Shown here piece after piece: positions 16,663-25,836 of a DNA stretch of 64,000 bases (the stretch's first letter is position 1; the number at the start of each line of letters is the position of its first letter). This DNA is from Deinococcus sp. AJ005 (lineage in GTDB: Bacteria; Deinococcota; Deinococci; Deinococcales; Deinococcaceae). Where the stretch lies: NCBI RefSeq assembly GCF_009017495.1, contig NZ_CP044989.1, positions 1-64,000 on the forward strand, given 5' to 3'. The translations under genes were made by a program, and so were the position numbers. The notes under the pieces are model-generated. The model ran no database searches, was not told the origin of the DNA, and saw nothing but the letters and a program-made list of their open reading frames with translations.

Positions 16663-17605
16663 ACCCAAAGTCACTTTCTGGGGCAGGCTGACGCTCCCCG
16701 ATGGCCTGGTTCCAGATCGGCTCCAACTCGCTGATCTTGCCCTCAAGCAGCGTCCAGTCCTCACGCGCCTTGAAGATGCAGCCGCGCGTGCGCCGGACCG
16801 TCCGGGCGTCAAGCTGTCCAGCGTGCAAGCTCATCAGCGCCAGCGCCCAGTCGAGCGTCTCGGCCACGCCCGGCACCTTGTGGAAAGGCAGCGCGCGCAG
16901 CGCCGCCATCACGTCCACGATCTGCCCAGCCAGTCGTTCCGAGATGCCCGGCAGACGGGCGTTCAGGATCTGAAGTTCCTGTTCGCGCGCCGGGTAGTCC
17001 TGCCACAGATACAAACAGCGCCGCCGCAGGGCGTCCGAGAGTTCGCGGCTGCGGTTGCTGGTGAGGATCACGTGGGGCCGGTGCCGCGCCCGGATGGTGC
17101 CGAGTTCGGGAACGGTGATCTGGAACTCGGCCAGCAGTTCCAGCAAGAACGCCTCGAAGGCCTCGTCGGCGCGGTCGACCTCGTCAATCAGCAGCACTGG
17201 GGAATTGTCCTGAGTGATGGCTTCCAGCAGCGGGCGCTTGAGCAAAAAGCCCTCGCCGAAAATTTCCGCCTCTCGCTGCTCCAGTGTGGCCGATCCAGCG
17301 TCGGTCAGCCGAATCCGCAGCATCTGTTTGGGGTAATTCCACTCGTACAGGGCGCTGCTGGCGTCCAGACCCTCGTAGCATTGCAGGCGAATCAGGCGGG
17401 TGCCCAGGGCCTGTGCCAGCACCTTGGCACTCTCGGTCTTGCCCACCCCGGCTGGCCCCTCGATCAGAAGCGGTTTGTCCAACGCCAGCATCAGTTCCAA
17501 CGCCGTTCCAAACTCATCAGAGGTGACATACCCACGCTCGTGAAAGGCGGCCCGTAGCGCTTCCCCCTCGGTTTGACAACCACCTCTCTGCCCATCACCA
17601 GTCAT
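16637..17605 (-). CDS. coxD: CoxD-like AAA+ (MoxR-type) ATPase
   Basis: A 322-aa ATPase. Walker A GPAGVGKTE lies near residue 49, Walker B LLIDEVDRADE near 140, and sensor 1 in ILTSNRSRELSDALRRRC near 195. The GFLLKRPLLEAI segment precedes Walker B as in other CoxD proteins. CoxD is a chaperone-like AAA+ protein needed for the [MoO2-S-CuS] centre of CO dehydrogenase, with CoxE as partner. ATG 17605 overlaps the xdhC stop (ATGA), which favours it over an upstream in-frame ATG at 17659. Lacks membrane segments. Confidence 0.85.
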   Translation of the reverse strand: MTGDGQRGGCQTEGEALRAAFHERGYVTSDEFGTALELMLALDKPLLIEGPAGVGKTESAKVLAQALGTRLIRLQCYEGLDASSALYEWNYPKQMLRIRLTDAGSATLEQREAEIFGEGFLLKRPLLEAITQDNSPVLLIDEVDRADEAFEAFLLELLAEFQITVPELGTIRARHRPHVILTSNRSRELSDALRRRCLYLWQDYPAREQELQILNARLPGISERLAGQIVDVMAALRALPFHKVPGVAETLDWALALMSLHAGQLDARTVRRTRGCIFKAREDWTLLEGKISELEPIWNQAIGERQPAPESDFGYGNVSVRR

Positions 17606-18669
17606 GCGGTCTGTCCCGTCAGGAAGTGCTGAGGGTCTTTCAGAAAGCGCCGCTTGCAATTCGCGCAGGTAAAATAATAGGTCTGGCCGTCCAACTCGGC
17701 GAAATGTACAGCGGTGGCCATCTCGATTTCTTCGCCGTCCACTGGGCTGAGCGCGAAACCGGGGCGGAGTGGAATATGAACTATGGGGGCCGGAGCCGTC
17801 ACGCTGGAATGCAGTTGTTCGGCGTCAGTCTGAGAGGCGGCCGGCTGGAGCGACTGTCCACGCTCCGCCGCAATGATCTCCGCCAAGATGCTTACGGCCA
17901 CCTCGGCAGGAGTTCTGGCCCCCAGATTCAGGCCTACCGGGTTGCGGATGCGGGCCGTCTGACTGGGGCTCAGGCCCTGCAATTCCAGCAACTCGCGAAC
18001 CGTCACGGCCCGTTTGCGGCTGGACAGCAGCCCCACGAAGCCCACCCCAGCGCGCAGCAGCGGCTCCAGCACAGGTTCGTCGTAATGCCCCTGCGAGGCG
18101 ACAACAGCGGCCATCCTCGCGCGGCGGTCTTCTTGCACCCGGTTCAGGAACGCGGGGAGGTCGCCGAGCGTCACCACATCCACCGCCTCTTCGCTCAGGT
18201 CCTGACGCTCCTGTCCGGTCACCACCCGGACCACCTGACGTTCCAGCAGCGCCCCCAGCTGGGCCACCGCCTCAGCCACTGGCGTCAATCCGGCCACCAG
18301 CAGCAGCGGCGCACACACATGCGGTTCCAGATAGATGTCCACCGCCCCCTCGCTGGCACACGTCATTGGCACCACCACGCTCTCGGCGCCGGCGGCATGG
18401 ATCAACGCTTCCTCGCTGGCGTCAGGCCGGATCAGCACCAGGCGCGGCGTGCCGGAGATCAGGACTTCCAGCGCCTGCCGCCGCACGATGTCGCGGCTAC
18501 ACGAGCCGCCCACGAAACCCTCCATTCGCCCGTCCCCATGCACGATGGCCCGGTCACCCAGGTGCGAGCTGACTGGCGCCCGCCGTGACACCACCGTGGC
18601 CGTGACGAAACTGGCCCCACTGCGCTGGAGCCGCGTGAGCCGCTCTAGAAACTGACTGTCCATGTCCAC
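17602..18669 (-). CDS. XdhC/CoxF-family maturation factor with C-terminal YHS-like domain
   Basis: A 355-aa protein. Residues ~10-75 form the XdhC/CoxI N-terminal domain (SFVTATVVSRRAPVSSHLGD, GFVGGSCSRDIV with the conserved Cys) and ~115-255 the Rossmann C-terminal domain (YDEPVLEPLLRAGVGFVGLL, LNLGARTPAEVAVSILAEI). XdhC proteins hold sulfurated molybdenum cofactor for molybdenum hydroxylases. The last ~45 residues form a YHS-like unit (HFAELDGQTYYFTCANCKRRFLKD) whose usual first Cys is replaced, leaving CANC as a possible metal site. A YHS tail is unusual for XdhC and suggests metal (perhaps copper) handling. An AGGTGG ribosome site precedes ATG. Confidence 0.82.
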   Translation of the reverse strand: MDMDSQFLERLTRLQRSGASFVTATVVSRRAPVSSHLGDRAIVHGDGRMEGFVGGSCSRDIVRRQALEVLISGTPRLVLIRPDASEEALIHAAGAESVVVPMTCASEGAVDIYLEPHVCAPLLLVAGLTPVAEAVAQLGALLERQVVRVVTGQERQDLSEEAVDVVTLGDLPAFLNRVQEDRRARMAAVVASQGHYDEPVLEPLLRAGVGFVGLLSSRKRAVTVRELLELQGLSPSQTARIRNPVGLNLGARTPAEVAVSILAEIIAAERGQSLQPAASQTDAEQLHSSVTAPAPIVHIPLRPGFALSPVDGEEIEMATAVHFAELDGQTYYFTCANCKRRFLKDPQHFLTGQTA

Positions 18670-18686
18670 CTCTTCAAGAGTGCAGC

Positions 18687-19358
18687 TCAGTGAAAGCCAT
18701 GACCGAATGCCTGATCGCCCCGTTCACCGTGGACCTGGGCATTGAACGATACGATGATCCGGTCAGACGCGCCATCGTAAGGCATGGCCTTGTGGTTCAG
18801 CCACGACGGAAAAACGATCAGCGTTCCGGCCTCCGGGACCACATCAAAGCTGCTGGCCTGCAAGTAGGCGTTGCCCAGATCCATGTGGGCGCCGCCCAGC
18901 AGGCCGAGTTGATGGCCGTAAAAACGGGTGACGCCGTTGAGGGAACCCAGGTGCGGATGCGCCGCCCGCACCTGCGGCCCGTCGATCTGCACGTAATACA
19001 CACCGCTCCATGAGCAGTTGCCGTGGTTGTGAATGTCGTGGAAGCCGAAGCCGTTTTGAATCTGATACCACGCCCCCACAATCTCCAGTTGCAGTTTCCC
19101 GGCTCCCGACGCCTTCCAGATCGGACCGTTCATCGCCTGCGCGATTTCAAATACGCCTGCCGAGACGAAGGCGAACAGTTCAGAGAGGGCAAGGGACGGC
19201 AGCCGCTGAATCAGATCGTCGCTTGAGGAGTACATGGGCAGGCCCGCGCCGCCGCCAGCCTCCCGGTCCTGGAGAAAGACCTGAGCCAACTGTGCGTTGA
19301 CGGCGGCATGCCCCGGCAGTGAGCGCTGCAGCAGGGGCGTGGGCCACAGCAGTTGCAC
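18687..19358 (-). CDS. Putative 2OG-Fe(II) oxygenase (TIGR02466-like) inside the cox operon
   Basis: A 223-aa double-stranded-beta-helix protein resembling the TIGR02466 group of putative 2-oxoglutarate/Fe(II) oxygenases. The iron site would be His-x-x-x-His within FGFHDIHNHGNCSWSGVYYV (~110-128) and a distal His in PSWLNHKAMPYD (~195), followed by RIIVSFN whose Arg would hold 2-oxoglutarate. Start GTG 19358 has a CAGGGCG stretch just before it. It lies 32 bases after coxG and 17 before xdhC on the same strand, so it is co-transcribed with CO dehydrogenase genes. No such gene belongs to the standard cox set; its substrate is unknown. Confidence 0.72.
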   Translation of the reverse strand: MQLLWPTPLLQRSLPGHAAVNAQLAQVFLQDREAGGGAGLPMYSSSDDLIQRLPSLALSELFAFVSAGVFEIAQAMNGPIWKASGAGKLQLEIVGAWYQIQNGFGFHDIHNHGNCSWSGVYYVQIDGPQVRAAHPHLGSLNGVTRFYGHQLGLLGGAHMDLGNAYLQASSFDVVPEAGTLIVFPSWLNHKAMPYDGASDRIIVSFNAQVHGERGDQAFGHGFH

Positions 19359-19390
19359 GCCCTGATCGTTCTCAGCCCGTGACGTGACCC

Positions 19391-19840
19391 TTACCCCTGC
19401 GCCATCCGGGTCTTGACGTTGGCGAAGGTCCCGGAAATGAGTTTTTGCGCCTGGGCGTCCAGCACCCGCCCACCCACGGTGGCGATCGGGCCGCGCATGG
19501 TGGCCTCGCCGTCCCAGTCCAGGGTGGTGGTGAGGTCGCCGTTGTCGTTCACATCGGCGCCGGCCAGCAGGTCGACAACGCTGCCAAAGCCGCCCCCCTT
19601 GATCCGCACGTTCATGCGCTCGCCGCCAGGTTGAGGCTCCAGGGTGATCTTGAATTTGAACTTGCCACGTACTGGCCCCAATCCAATCTTGACGATGGCG
19701 TCAAAGTTCTTGTCATCGTGAACAATGACGTCCTGAACGTCGGGCAGGCAGGAGGCCACTTTCTGAGGGTCATTGATGAAGGCCCAGACGTCGGGTTTGC
19801 CGAGCGGTACTTGTTCCGAACCGTTGTATTCCAGTTTCAT
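19391..19840 (-). CDS. coxG: CoxG-like SRPBCC protein
   Basis: A 149-aa protein with a START/SRPBCC fold typical of CO dehydrogenase subunit G: KLEYNGSEQVPLGKPDVWAF at the N-terminus, CLPDVQDVI (~35), GRVRGKF-like GPVRGKFKFKITLEP (~57-71) and the final VGGRVLDAQAQKLI helix. CoxG helps recruit CO dehydrogenase to the cytoplasmic membrane in model organisms and couples it to quinones. The usual C-terminal hydrophobic tail is missing here because the protein ends soon after the SRPBCC domain. ATG is preceded by GGGAGA. The gene starts 83 bases after coxL. Confidence 0.85.
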   Translation of the reverse strand: MKLEYNGSEQVPLGKPDVWAFINDPQKVASCLPDVQDVIVHDDKNFDAIVKIGLGPVRGKFKFKITLEPQPGGERMNVRIKGGGFGSVVDLLAGADVNDNGDLTTTLDWDGEATMRGPIATVGGRVLDAQAQKLISGTFANVKTRMAQG

Positions 19841-19923
19841 GGCATCTCCCTGGCGGGCCTTGATGCGAAATCAGACAAACTCTGAGGGAACGTTTGCTTG
19901 CCCCCTGTTCAATAAGCGTCGGT

Positions 19924-22293
19924 TCAATCGGCGGCGGGCGATTCGTTCTCGGCAGTCCGAATGGCGGCCCAGACCTTCTCGCGGGTCAAGGGCATGTCGA
20001 TATGGCGTACCCCCAGCGGCGAGAGTGCGTCGATCACGGCATTGACGAAGGCGGCGGGGGAACCGACGTTGGGACTCTCGCCCACGCTCTTTGCGCCAAT
20101 GGGGTGATGCGGGCTGGGCGTGCAGGTGGCCGCTGTTTCCCAGTGCGGCGATTCCAGCGAGGTGGGCACCAGGTAATCGGTAAAGTTGGTCGCCAGATTG
20201 TTGCCCGCTTCGTCATAGGCAATCTCCTGCATAAAGGCGATGGCAAAACCCTCAGTCAGTCCGCCGTGAATCTGGCCCTCCACGATCATCGGGTTGATGA
20301 TGGTTCCGGCGTCGTCCACGGCCAGGAAGCGGCGCACTTTCGTCTCGCCCGTCTCGCGGTCCACATCTACCACCGCCACATAGGTGCCGTGCGGAAAAAC
20401 CATGTTGGGTGGGTCGTAATACAGGGTGGCTTCGAGGCCCGGCTCATTGTCGCCGGGATTGGTGTAGGCGGCGAAAGCCACCTCTTTCATGGTGACGCGC
20501 TTGCTCGGAATGCCCATGACCTCGAAGGCGTAATCCTTCCATTCCAGATCGTGTTCGTTGACCTCCAGCAGGTGCGCGGCAATTTTCCGGGCCTTCTCGC
20601 GAATCTTGCGCGAGGCCAGTGCCAGCGCCCCGCCCGCCACCGGGGTGCTGCGGCTGGCATACGTTCCCAGGCCGTAAGGGGCGGTGTCGGTGTCGCCTTC
20701 CTCGACCAGGAAATTCTGTGGATCAAGGCCCAGCTCCTCAGCCACAATCTGCGCCCAGGTGGTTTCGTGGCCCTGACCCTGTGACTTGGTGCCGGTGCGG
20801 ATAATGCCCGAACCGCTGGGGTGAATGCGGATCTCGGCCCCATCGAACATCTTGATGCCCAAAATGTCGAAGTGCTTGGACGGCCCCGCCCCCGTCACTT
20901 CTGTGAAGGTGGAAAAGCCGATGCCCATCAATTCGCCGCGTTCACGCTTCTCGGCCTGCTCCTTGAGCAGATCCTGATAGCCGATCTTCTCGAGCGCCAC
21001 GTCCATGGTGTGTTCGTAGTCGCCGCTGTCGTAGACGAAGTTCAGTGGCGTCTGGTAAGGAAACTGGTCTTTCCTGATGAAGTTCTTGCGCCGCAGTTCG
21101 GTGGGGTCCATGCCCAGATCGTCGGCCAGGATGTCCATGGCGCGTTCAATCAGGTAACTGGCCTCGGTCACGCGGAAGGAGCAACGGTAGGCCACGCCCC
21201 CTGGCTGCTTGTTGGTGAAATAGGCGTCCAGATTGGCGAAGGCGTGTGGAAACTGGTAGCTGCCCGTCACGATGCCGAACATGCCCGCCGGGTACTTGCT
21301 GGGATCAGCGGCGGCGTCAAAAGCGCCGTGATCGGCCACGGTGTTGACCTTGAGGGCGGTCAGCGTGCCGTCCTTGCTCGCGCCCAGTTCAATGTCCATG
21401 TGATAATCACGGGCGAAACTGGAGGTCATGTTCTCGGTGCGCGTCTCGATCCACTTGACCGGGCGGCCCAGCACCAGCGCCCCGGCAATCGCGCAGACAT
21501 AGCCGGGATACACCGGCACCTTGTTGCCGAAGCCGCCGCCCAGGTCCGGCGAGATGACCCTGATCTTGTCCTCGGGAATCCCAAGCACCATGAACAGCGC
21601 CGTGCGGTAGACATGCGGGGCCTGCGAGGTCACATAGAACTGGAGGCGGCCCATCGCGTCGAATTCGGCCACACAGCCGCAGGGTTCCAGGGGCGCGGCA
21701 TGCACGCGCGGAAAGGTGATGTGTTCGCGCACCACATGATCGCTGGCGGCCAGCGCGGCGTCGGTGCCAGCAGAATCGCCCACGTTCCAGTTATAGATGT
21801 GGTTGGTCTTGGCCTCGCGGTCCGGGCGCAGCAACACGTCGTCTTTCATGGCCTTGAAAGGATCGGCCACCACTTCCAGCGGCTCGTAATCCACATCGAC
21901 CAGTTCGGCCATGTCGTAGGCGGCCTCGCGGGTCTCGGCGTAGCAGGCGGCGACTTCCTGGTACTGGAACAGCACTTTGCCTGTCGCCAGCACCATCTGC
22001 TTGTCCAGGCCGTGAAAGGTGGGCAGCCAGCCGACGCCATGGGCGGCCAGTTCTGCCGCCGTCACCACCGCCACCGCGCCGGGAATGTCCATCGCCGCAG
22101 AGGAGTCGATCCCCAAGATATTGGCGTGCGGATAGGGACTGTGCACCAGCGCCATGTAGAGCTGGCCTTTGAGATTGATGTCGTCGATGTAATTGCCCTT
22201 GCCCTGCAAAAAGCGCGGGTCTTCCTTGCGCTTCATGGACTTGCCCATCGCCAATTTCTGGGGCGGCTCGTGCTCCGTTTTGAGTTCAGTCAT
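19924..22293 (-). CDS. coxL: Aerobic (form I) carbon monoxide dehydrogenase large subunit CoxL
   Basis: A 789-aa molybdenum hydroxylase catalytic subunit that oxidises CO with water to CO2. The form I signature AYRCSFR is at ~365-371, with the Cys that binds copper; form II enzymes have [15 protein letters not shown] (~245) and QGQGHETTW (~510) bind the cofactor, and the catalytic Glu lies in KSVGESPN (~737). The length matches known CoxL. ATG overlaps coxS by 8 bases. A predicted product is the MCD cofactor-containing heterohexamer with CoxM and CoxS. Presence of the signature is direct sequence evidence; activity is inferred. Confidence 0.93.
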   Translation of the reverse strand: MTELKTEHEPPQKLAMGKSMKRKEDPRFLQGKGNYIDDINLKGQLYMALVHSPYPHANILGIDSSAAMDIPGAVAVVTAAELAAHGVGWLPTFHGLDKQMVLATGKVLFQYQEVAACYAETREAAYDMAELVDVDYEPLEVVADPFKAMKDDVLLRPDREAKTNHIYNWNVGDSAGTDAALAASDHVVREHITFPRVHAAPLEPCGCVAEFDAMGRLQFYVTSQAPHVYRTALFMVLGIPEDKIRVISPDLGGGFGNKVPVYPGYVCAIAGALVLGRPVKWIETRTENMTSSFARDYHMDIELGASKDGTLTALKVNTVADHGAFDAAADPSKYPAGMFGIVTGSYQFPHAFANLDAYFTNKQPGGVAYRCSFRVTEASYLIERAMDILADDLGMDPTELRRKNFIRKDQFPYQTPLNFVYDSGDYEHTMDVALEKIGYQDLLKEQAEKRERGELMGIGFSTFTEVTGAGPSKHFDILGIKMFDGAEIRIHPSGSGIIRTGTKSQGQGHETTWAQIVAEELGLDPQNFLVEEGDTDTAPYGLGTYASRSTPVAGGALALASRKIREKARKIAAHLLEVNEHDLEWKDYAFEVMGIPSKRVTMKEVAFAAYTNPGDNEPGLEATLYYDPPNMVFPHGTYVAVVDVDRETGETKVRRFLAVDDAGTIINPMIVEGQIHGGLTEGFAIAFMQEIAYDEAGNNLATNFTDYLVPTSLESPHWETAATCTPSPHHPIGAKSVGESPNVGSPAAFVNAVIDALSPLGVRHIDMPLTREKVWAAIRTAENESPAAD

Positions 22294-22846
22294 GGGACAC
22301 CTCTGGGGCGGCGCTGGGCGCCATCATTTCTGCGGCCTGCTGCACGGCCTTGACGATGTTGTTGTAGCCAGTGCAGCGGCACAGGTTGCCCGACAGTCCC
22401 TCGCGAATCTCGTGTTCGCTGGGACTGGGATTGCGCCCGAGCAGGGCCAGGCTGGTCATCATCATGCCAGGGGTGCAGTAACCGCATTGCAGGCCGTGCT
22501 GGTCCCAGAAGGCCTGCTGAATAGGATGGAGCTTGCCGCCCACAGCCAGCGATTCCACCGTCCTGACATCACGCCCGTGGGCCATCACCGCGAACATCGT
22601 GCACGACTTGACCGGAACATCCCCGTCGATTAATACGGTGCACACGCCACAACTCGACGAATCGCAGCCGACGTGCGTGCCAGTCAGTCCAGCCTCTTCA
22701 CGGATGAAATGCACCAACAGCGTGCGTGCCTCCACATCTCGCGTCACCACCTTGCCATTGATACGGACCGACACGGACAGCGTGGTCGGAGCCTCCACCA
22801 CAGCAAAATCGGTGTCCGGCAGTTGCCTCTGGGTTTCACCTGTCAT
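22286..22846 (-). CDS. coxS: CO dehydrogenase small (2Fe-2S) subunit CoxS
   Basis: A 186-aa iron-sulfur subunit passing electrons from the molybdenum site to FAD. The plant-type [2Fe-2S] domain shows [18 protein letters not shown] (~60-77) and the second cluster domain [10 protein letters not shown] (~122) and [14 protein letters not shown] (~155). About 20 residues at the N-terminus exceed the usual length. It overlaps coxM by ATGA (22843-22846) and coxL by 8 bases, consistent with translational coupling. Confidence 0.92.
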   Translation of the reverse strand: MTGETQRQLPDTDFAVVEAPTTLSVSVRINGKVVTRDVEARTLLVHFIREEAGLTGTHVGCDSSSCGVCTVLIDGDVPVKSCTMFAVMAHGRDVRTVESLAVGGKLHPIQQAFWDQHGLQCGYCTPGMMMTSLALLGRNPSPSEHEIREGLSGNLCRCTGYNNIVKAVQQAAEMMAPSAAPEVSHD

Positions 22847-23736
22847 GCGCTCACCCCTCCCCCTTGGCCCGCTTCGAGCCGCTGCAGGGCCTGTTTCAAG
22901 CCGCGCCCCACCAGCACGCGGGCCATGTCCTTCTTGTAGGCGACGCTGCCACGCTGGTCTGGGTTGGGCGTGGCGATCTTCGGCGCCTCGGCAGCGGCAG
23001 CCTGGAACAGCGCTGGCGTGGGCAACTGTCCAATCAGCATGGCCTCGGCTTCCACAACCCGCAGCGCAATCGGCCCGGCGGCAGTAATGGCAATGCCCGC
23101 CTGCCGGATGGTGCCGTCAGGGTTGAGGCTGAGTTGTACAGCGGCGGCGCAGGTCGCGTAATCACCCACCTTGCGCTCTATCTTCTGGTAAGACCCCTGG
23201 GTGCGCCCATCCGGAATGGGGATTTTCAACTCCAGCGCCATCTCGCCTTCCTTCACGGCCGTGGTGTAGGAGTCCACCAGGAACTCGTCAATGGGCACTT
23301 CGCGCAGGCCATCCCTGCCGCGCACCACCACCACGCCGCGCGCCGCCAGTGCGGTGGCCGTCCAGTCGCCCGCCGGATCGTTGTGGCATACGCTGCCCAC
23401 CACTGTCCCCATGTGGCGCACGATAGGATCGGCCACCACGCCTGACACGCTGGTGATCAGGCTGTAGCGCTCCCTGATCCACGGGGCAAATTCCAGCGCC
23501 GCGTCACGGGTGGTGGCTCCGATTCGCAGGAAGCCACCTTCCTCGATCAGGTAATCCAGTTCCTTGATCGGGTTAATATCCACCAGCACGCCGGGGCGGG
23601 CCAGGCGGTAACGCATCGCCGGAATCAGACTCTGTCCCCCGGCCAGCACCCGGCCCTCATCGCCGTGCTGCTGCAGCAGACTGAACGCTTCATCGGATGA
23701 ATGGGCGCGGACATACTCAAAGCTGGCTGGAAACAT
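22843..23736 (-). CDS. coxM: CO dehydrogenase medium (FAD) subunit CoxM
   Basis: A 297-aa FAD-binding subunit. FAD contacts are [14 protein letters not shown] (~30-44) and the TIGG-like [15 protein letters not shown] (~105-119). The C-terminal CODH_C domain contains the [15 protein letters not shown] helix. The start is ATG 23736: an AGGAGG ribosome site lies 8 bases upstream, and the extra in-frame sequence further upstream looks noncoding. It is the first gene of the minus-strand operon and is preceded by an operator-like palindrome at 23841-23866. Confidence 0.9.
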   Translation of the reverse strand: MFPASFEYVRAHSSDEAFSLLQQHGDEGRVLAGGQSLIPAMRYRLARPGVLVDINPIKELDYLIEEGGFLRIGATTRDAALEFAPWIRERYSLITSVSGVVADPIVRHMGTVVGSVCHNDPAGDWTATALAARGVVVVRGRDGLREVPIDEFLVDSYTTAVKEGEMALELKIPIPDGRTQGSYQKIERKVGDYATCAAAVQLSLNPDGTIRQAGIAITAAGPIALRVVEAEAMLIGQLPTPALFQAAAAEAPKIATPNPDQRGSVAYKKDMARVLVGRGLKQALQRLEAGQGGGVSA

Positions 23737-23840
23737 AGATGCATCCTCCTGAGCAGAAATGGGGCGGCAGGGCTGACTGACGGTCCACTTGGACCCCAAC
23801 AACACAACCCAAAACAAATCTGGCACGCTATTCGACTGTA

Positions 23841-23866
23841 TTAACATGCGTTTTATAGCACGTTAA
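23841..23866 (-). promoter_or_regulatory. Operator-like inverted repeat with internal -10 box upstream of coxM
   Basis: Arms TTAACATGC (23841-23849) and GCACGTTAA (23858-23866) pair at 8 of 9 positions across an 8-base centre. On the minus strand the centre contains TATAAA, a good -10 box. A repressor bound here would cover the promoter of the cox operon and perhaps also that of the divergent mocA remnant. Confidence 0.5.
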
Positions 23867-24016
23867 GTCATTTCCGAATGCGAGCGGGCATGCCTATACT
23901 CCTGGAGGCGTTATGGCCCAGTTCAATTGGACTTCTCCCGGTGGTTGGGGCGGCAGCGCTGCTTGGCGTTTGCCAGGTCAAGCTTGAACTGCTGAGCTGT
24001 TTGTCCGGCAGAGTGG

Positions 24017-24661
24017 ATGGTGACGGGGCCTCATCGGGCCTGGGGCCTGCTGCTGGCGTCGGGTGCGTCCTGCCGGATGGGGTGACACAACCTCCTGCTG
24101 GATGCGGGCGGTAAACCACTGGCGCGGCGGAGCGCTCGCTTCCTGCTGAAAAGTGATCTGGCGGGCCTATTGGTAGTGCTGGGACGTGAACCGGAGGAAG
24201 TGCTTCATGCACGCATGGCCCTGGAGTGCCGTTTCGTCATCAATTCGAATTCCCTGTCTGGCGGCCTGTTATCCAGCGTGGCGATTGGCCTGCACACCCT
24301 CAGTGAATTTGCACTCTGAAAATTCACACCTTCAGTCCGCGGCGCGTTGCTAGCCCTGGCGGACATGCCGTTCGTGGGGCCAGCGCATTTCACGCAGGTC
24401 TTGGTGGCCGCCCAGAACGAGCGGGGATCTCTCTCGTTCTACGGTGGGGTGCTCGCCCCGCCGCACCACATTCCACTCACGACGTTCGTCCGGGTGCAGT
24501 GCGTCTTGGCCGAAAGTCTGCCCAAGCCGCTGGCCCGCACCTTGATGGCCAGGGCGAAGCGGGTCTCCCAGCCCCCGGCCGACTTGCTCGACATAGACGA
24601 TGAAGCAGGCTACGCGCTGGCACTGACCCGGATCACGCCGCCGTGGCGTTCAGAGGCGTAA
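24017..24661 (+). pseudogene. Broken MocA/MobA-like molybdenum cofactor nucleotidyltransferase
   Basis: One reading frame from ATG 24017 to TAA 24661 (~215 codons, the right length for MocA) gives LLLASGASCRMG (nucleotide-binding loop), LLLDAGGKPLARRS, GLLVVLGREPEEVL, a GALLALADMPFVGP motif and the closing LLDIDDEAGYA. TGA codons at 24083 and 24317 interrupt it; both could arise from CGA by C-to-T change. MocA adds CMP to molybdopterin to form the MCD cofactor that CO dehydrogenase needs. It is divergent from coxM. No Sec insertion structure was sought successfully, so readthrough is not assumed. Confidence 0.75.
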
Positions 24662-24811
24662 ATCATGTGGTTGGCTGGCCCGGCGGAGCAGTCAATCTGG
24701 CCCTGACGTCCATTAAGGGGCCCGCCTCTGGCACGACTTCGGTCTCCATCTGGGCATTCAGGTCGGCCCTCGGGTACAGCGTGACCATGGGCGTTATACG
24801 GACCCTGATAG

Positions 24812-24851
24812 GGCTTACGCGAAACTGGACAAGTCTGAAATTCTGGACTGG
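24812..24851 (+). repeat. 40-bp IS-end-like repeat, copy 2
   Basis: GGCTTACGCGAAACTGGAC and the following 20 bases match 5853-5892 with about six differences. It abuts the start of the IS701-like transposase relic and is probably the left end of that element. Confidence 0.6.
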
Positions 24852-25747
24852 TGGGAAGACCTCGAACAGTCGGGCGGCAGCGGTACTGCGAGTTTTTGGC
24901 TGCGACACAGATTCATCGGACACAAACCTATGTTGCTAACCACGTCGATGATTTGGCCCATGACGCCGTTCAGCGCTACCTGAAAGGTGACCGTTTAACG
25001 GCAGCGGCGGTGTGGACGCAGGTGCGTCCACACCTCAAATTGAGCGACAAGGGTTCCATCATCTTCAACGACAGCGTGATGGGCCAGCGCCATTCACGCC
25101 GCATGACGCTGGTCCGAAGGCAGTGGGGTGGGAACGAGAAACGAACCATCCGGGGGATGGGCGTCGGTACCTGCGTATACATCATTCCTGAAACCCGCGA
25201 ATTCTGGAGCATCGACTACCGCATTTATGCGCCGGACAACAACAGAAAAAGCAGAGTCGATCACGTCCTGACCCTGCTTTGCCGCCTCTTTGAAAAAGAG
25301 GCCCGTCAAGAACTTCGCTTCCGGTGCGTGCTGATGGATACCGGGTAGGCCGTCACGACGATCATGTTACGAATTCTTCGTGCTGGAAAGCATTGCTGTT
25401 GTCCTGCGAAGGAAAATCGTACGCTGTACACCTCCGATGGTGCGGGCAGGACGTATCCCCGCCAGCGGGCCGATACCCTGGGCTGGCCGACAGAAAACGA
25501 ATGGCGGGGACAGGAAATACGCCCCAACAGGTGGCCGCAAACGGTGATGGTGAGGATGTTCCGGTTGGTGTTCTTTACCGAGCGCACGGAATGGACCGTG
25601 ATCAACACCCCAGCTTTACAGACTGCGGACAACGTGCGTCTGGCGCACATCGTCCGTTGGGCTATAAAGATCTTTCTCCGCGAACTGAAGCAGAGTACAG
25701 GGCCAGGGGGAAAGACCGTGCCAGGTCATCCAGGGGTAGATCTGTGA
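24851..25747 (+). pseudogene. IS701-like transposase with an in-frame stop and lost C-terminus
   Basis: A single frame starting at GTG 24851 shows NHVDDLAHDAVQRYLKGDRL, IIFNDSVMGQRHSR (first Asp), VTCVYI-like GVGTCVYIIPETREFW, DYRIYAPDNN and VLMDT (second Asp). TAG at 25346 replaces the expected Trp. The frame then resumes through GKHCCCPAKENR, TLGWPTENEW, VVFTERTEWTVIN-like FFTERTEWTVINT and ELKQSTGPGGK (Glu region). The end departs from the family after that. The transposase is inactive. Confidence 0.75.
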
Positions 25748-25836
25748 GGTTTTGAACAGGCGGTCAACTCTGAATTCAGTAATCTGGGCTACATGAGATC
25801 CCGTGTTGTCTACCCTGGTTATGGGTTTCTCAGAGG

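Noticed and set aside
20821..22353. A 510-codon plus-strand frame opposite coxL
   Set aside because: It is antisense to a clearly recognised gene with intact motifs and results from high third-position GC.
23878..24114. A 78-codon plus-strand frame upstream of the mocA-like gene
   Set aside because: It overlaps the start of the mocA-like gene in another frame and lacks a ribosome site.
24083..24319. Selenocysteine or other recoding of the two TGA codons in the mocA-like gene
   Set aside because: MocA proteins have no selenocysteine; both TGAs fit simple CGA-to-TGA mutation, and no insertion element is apparent.
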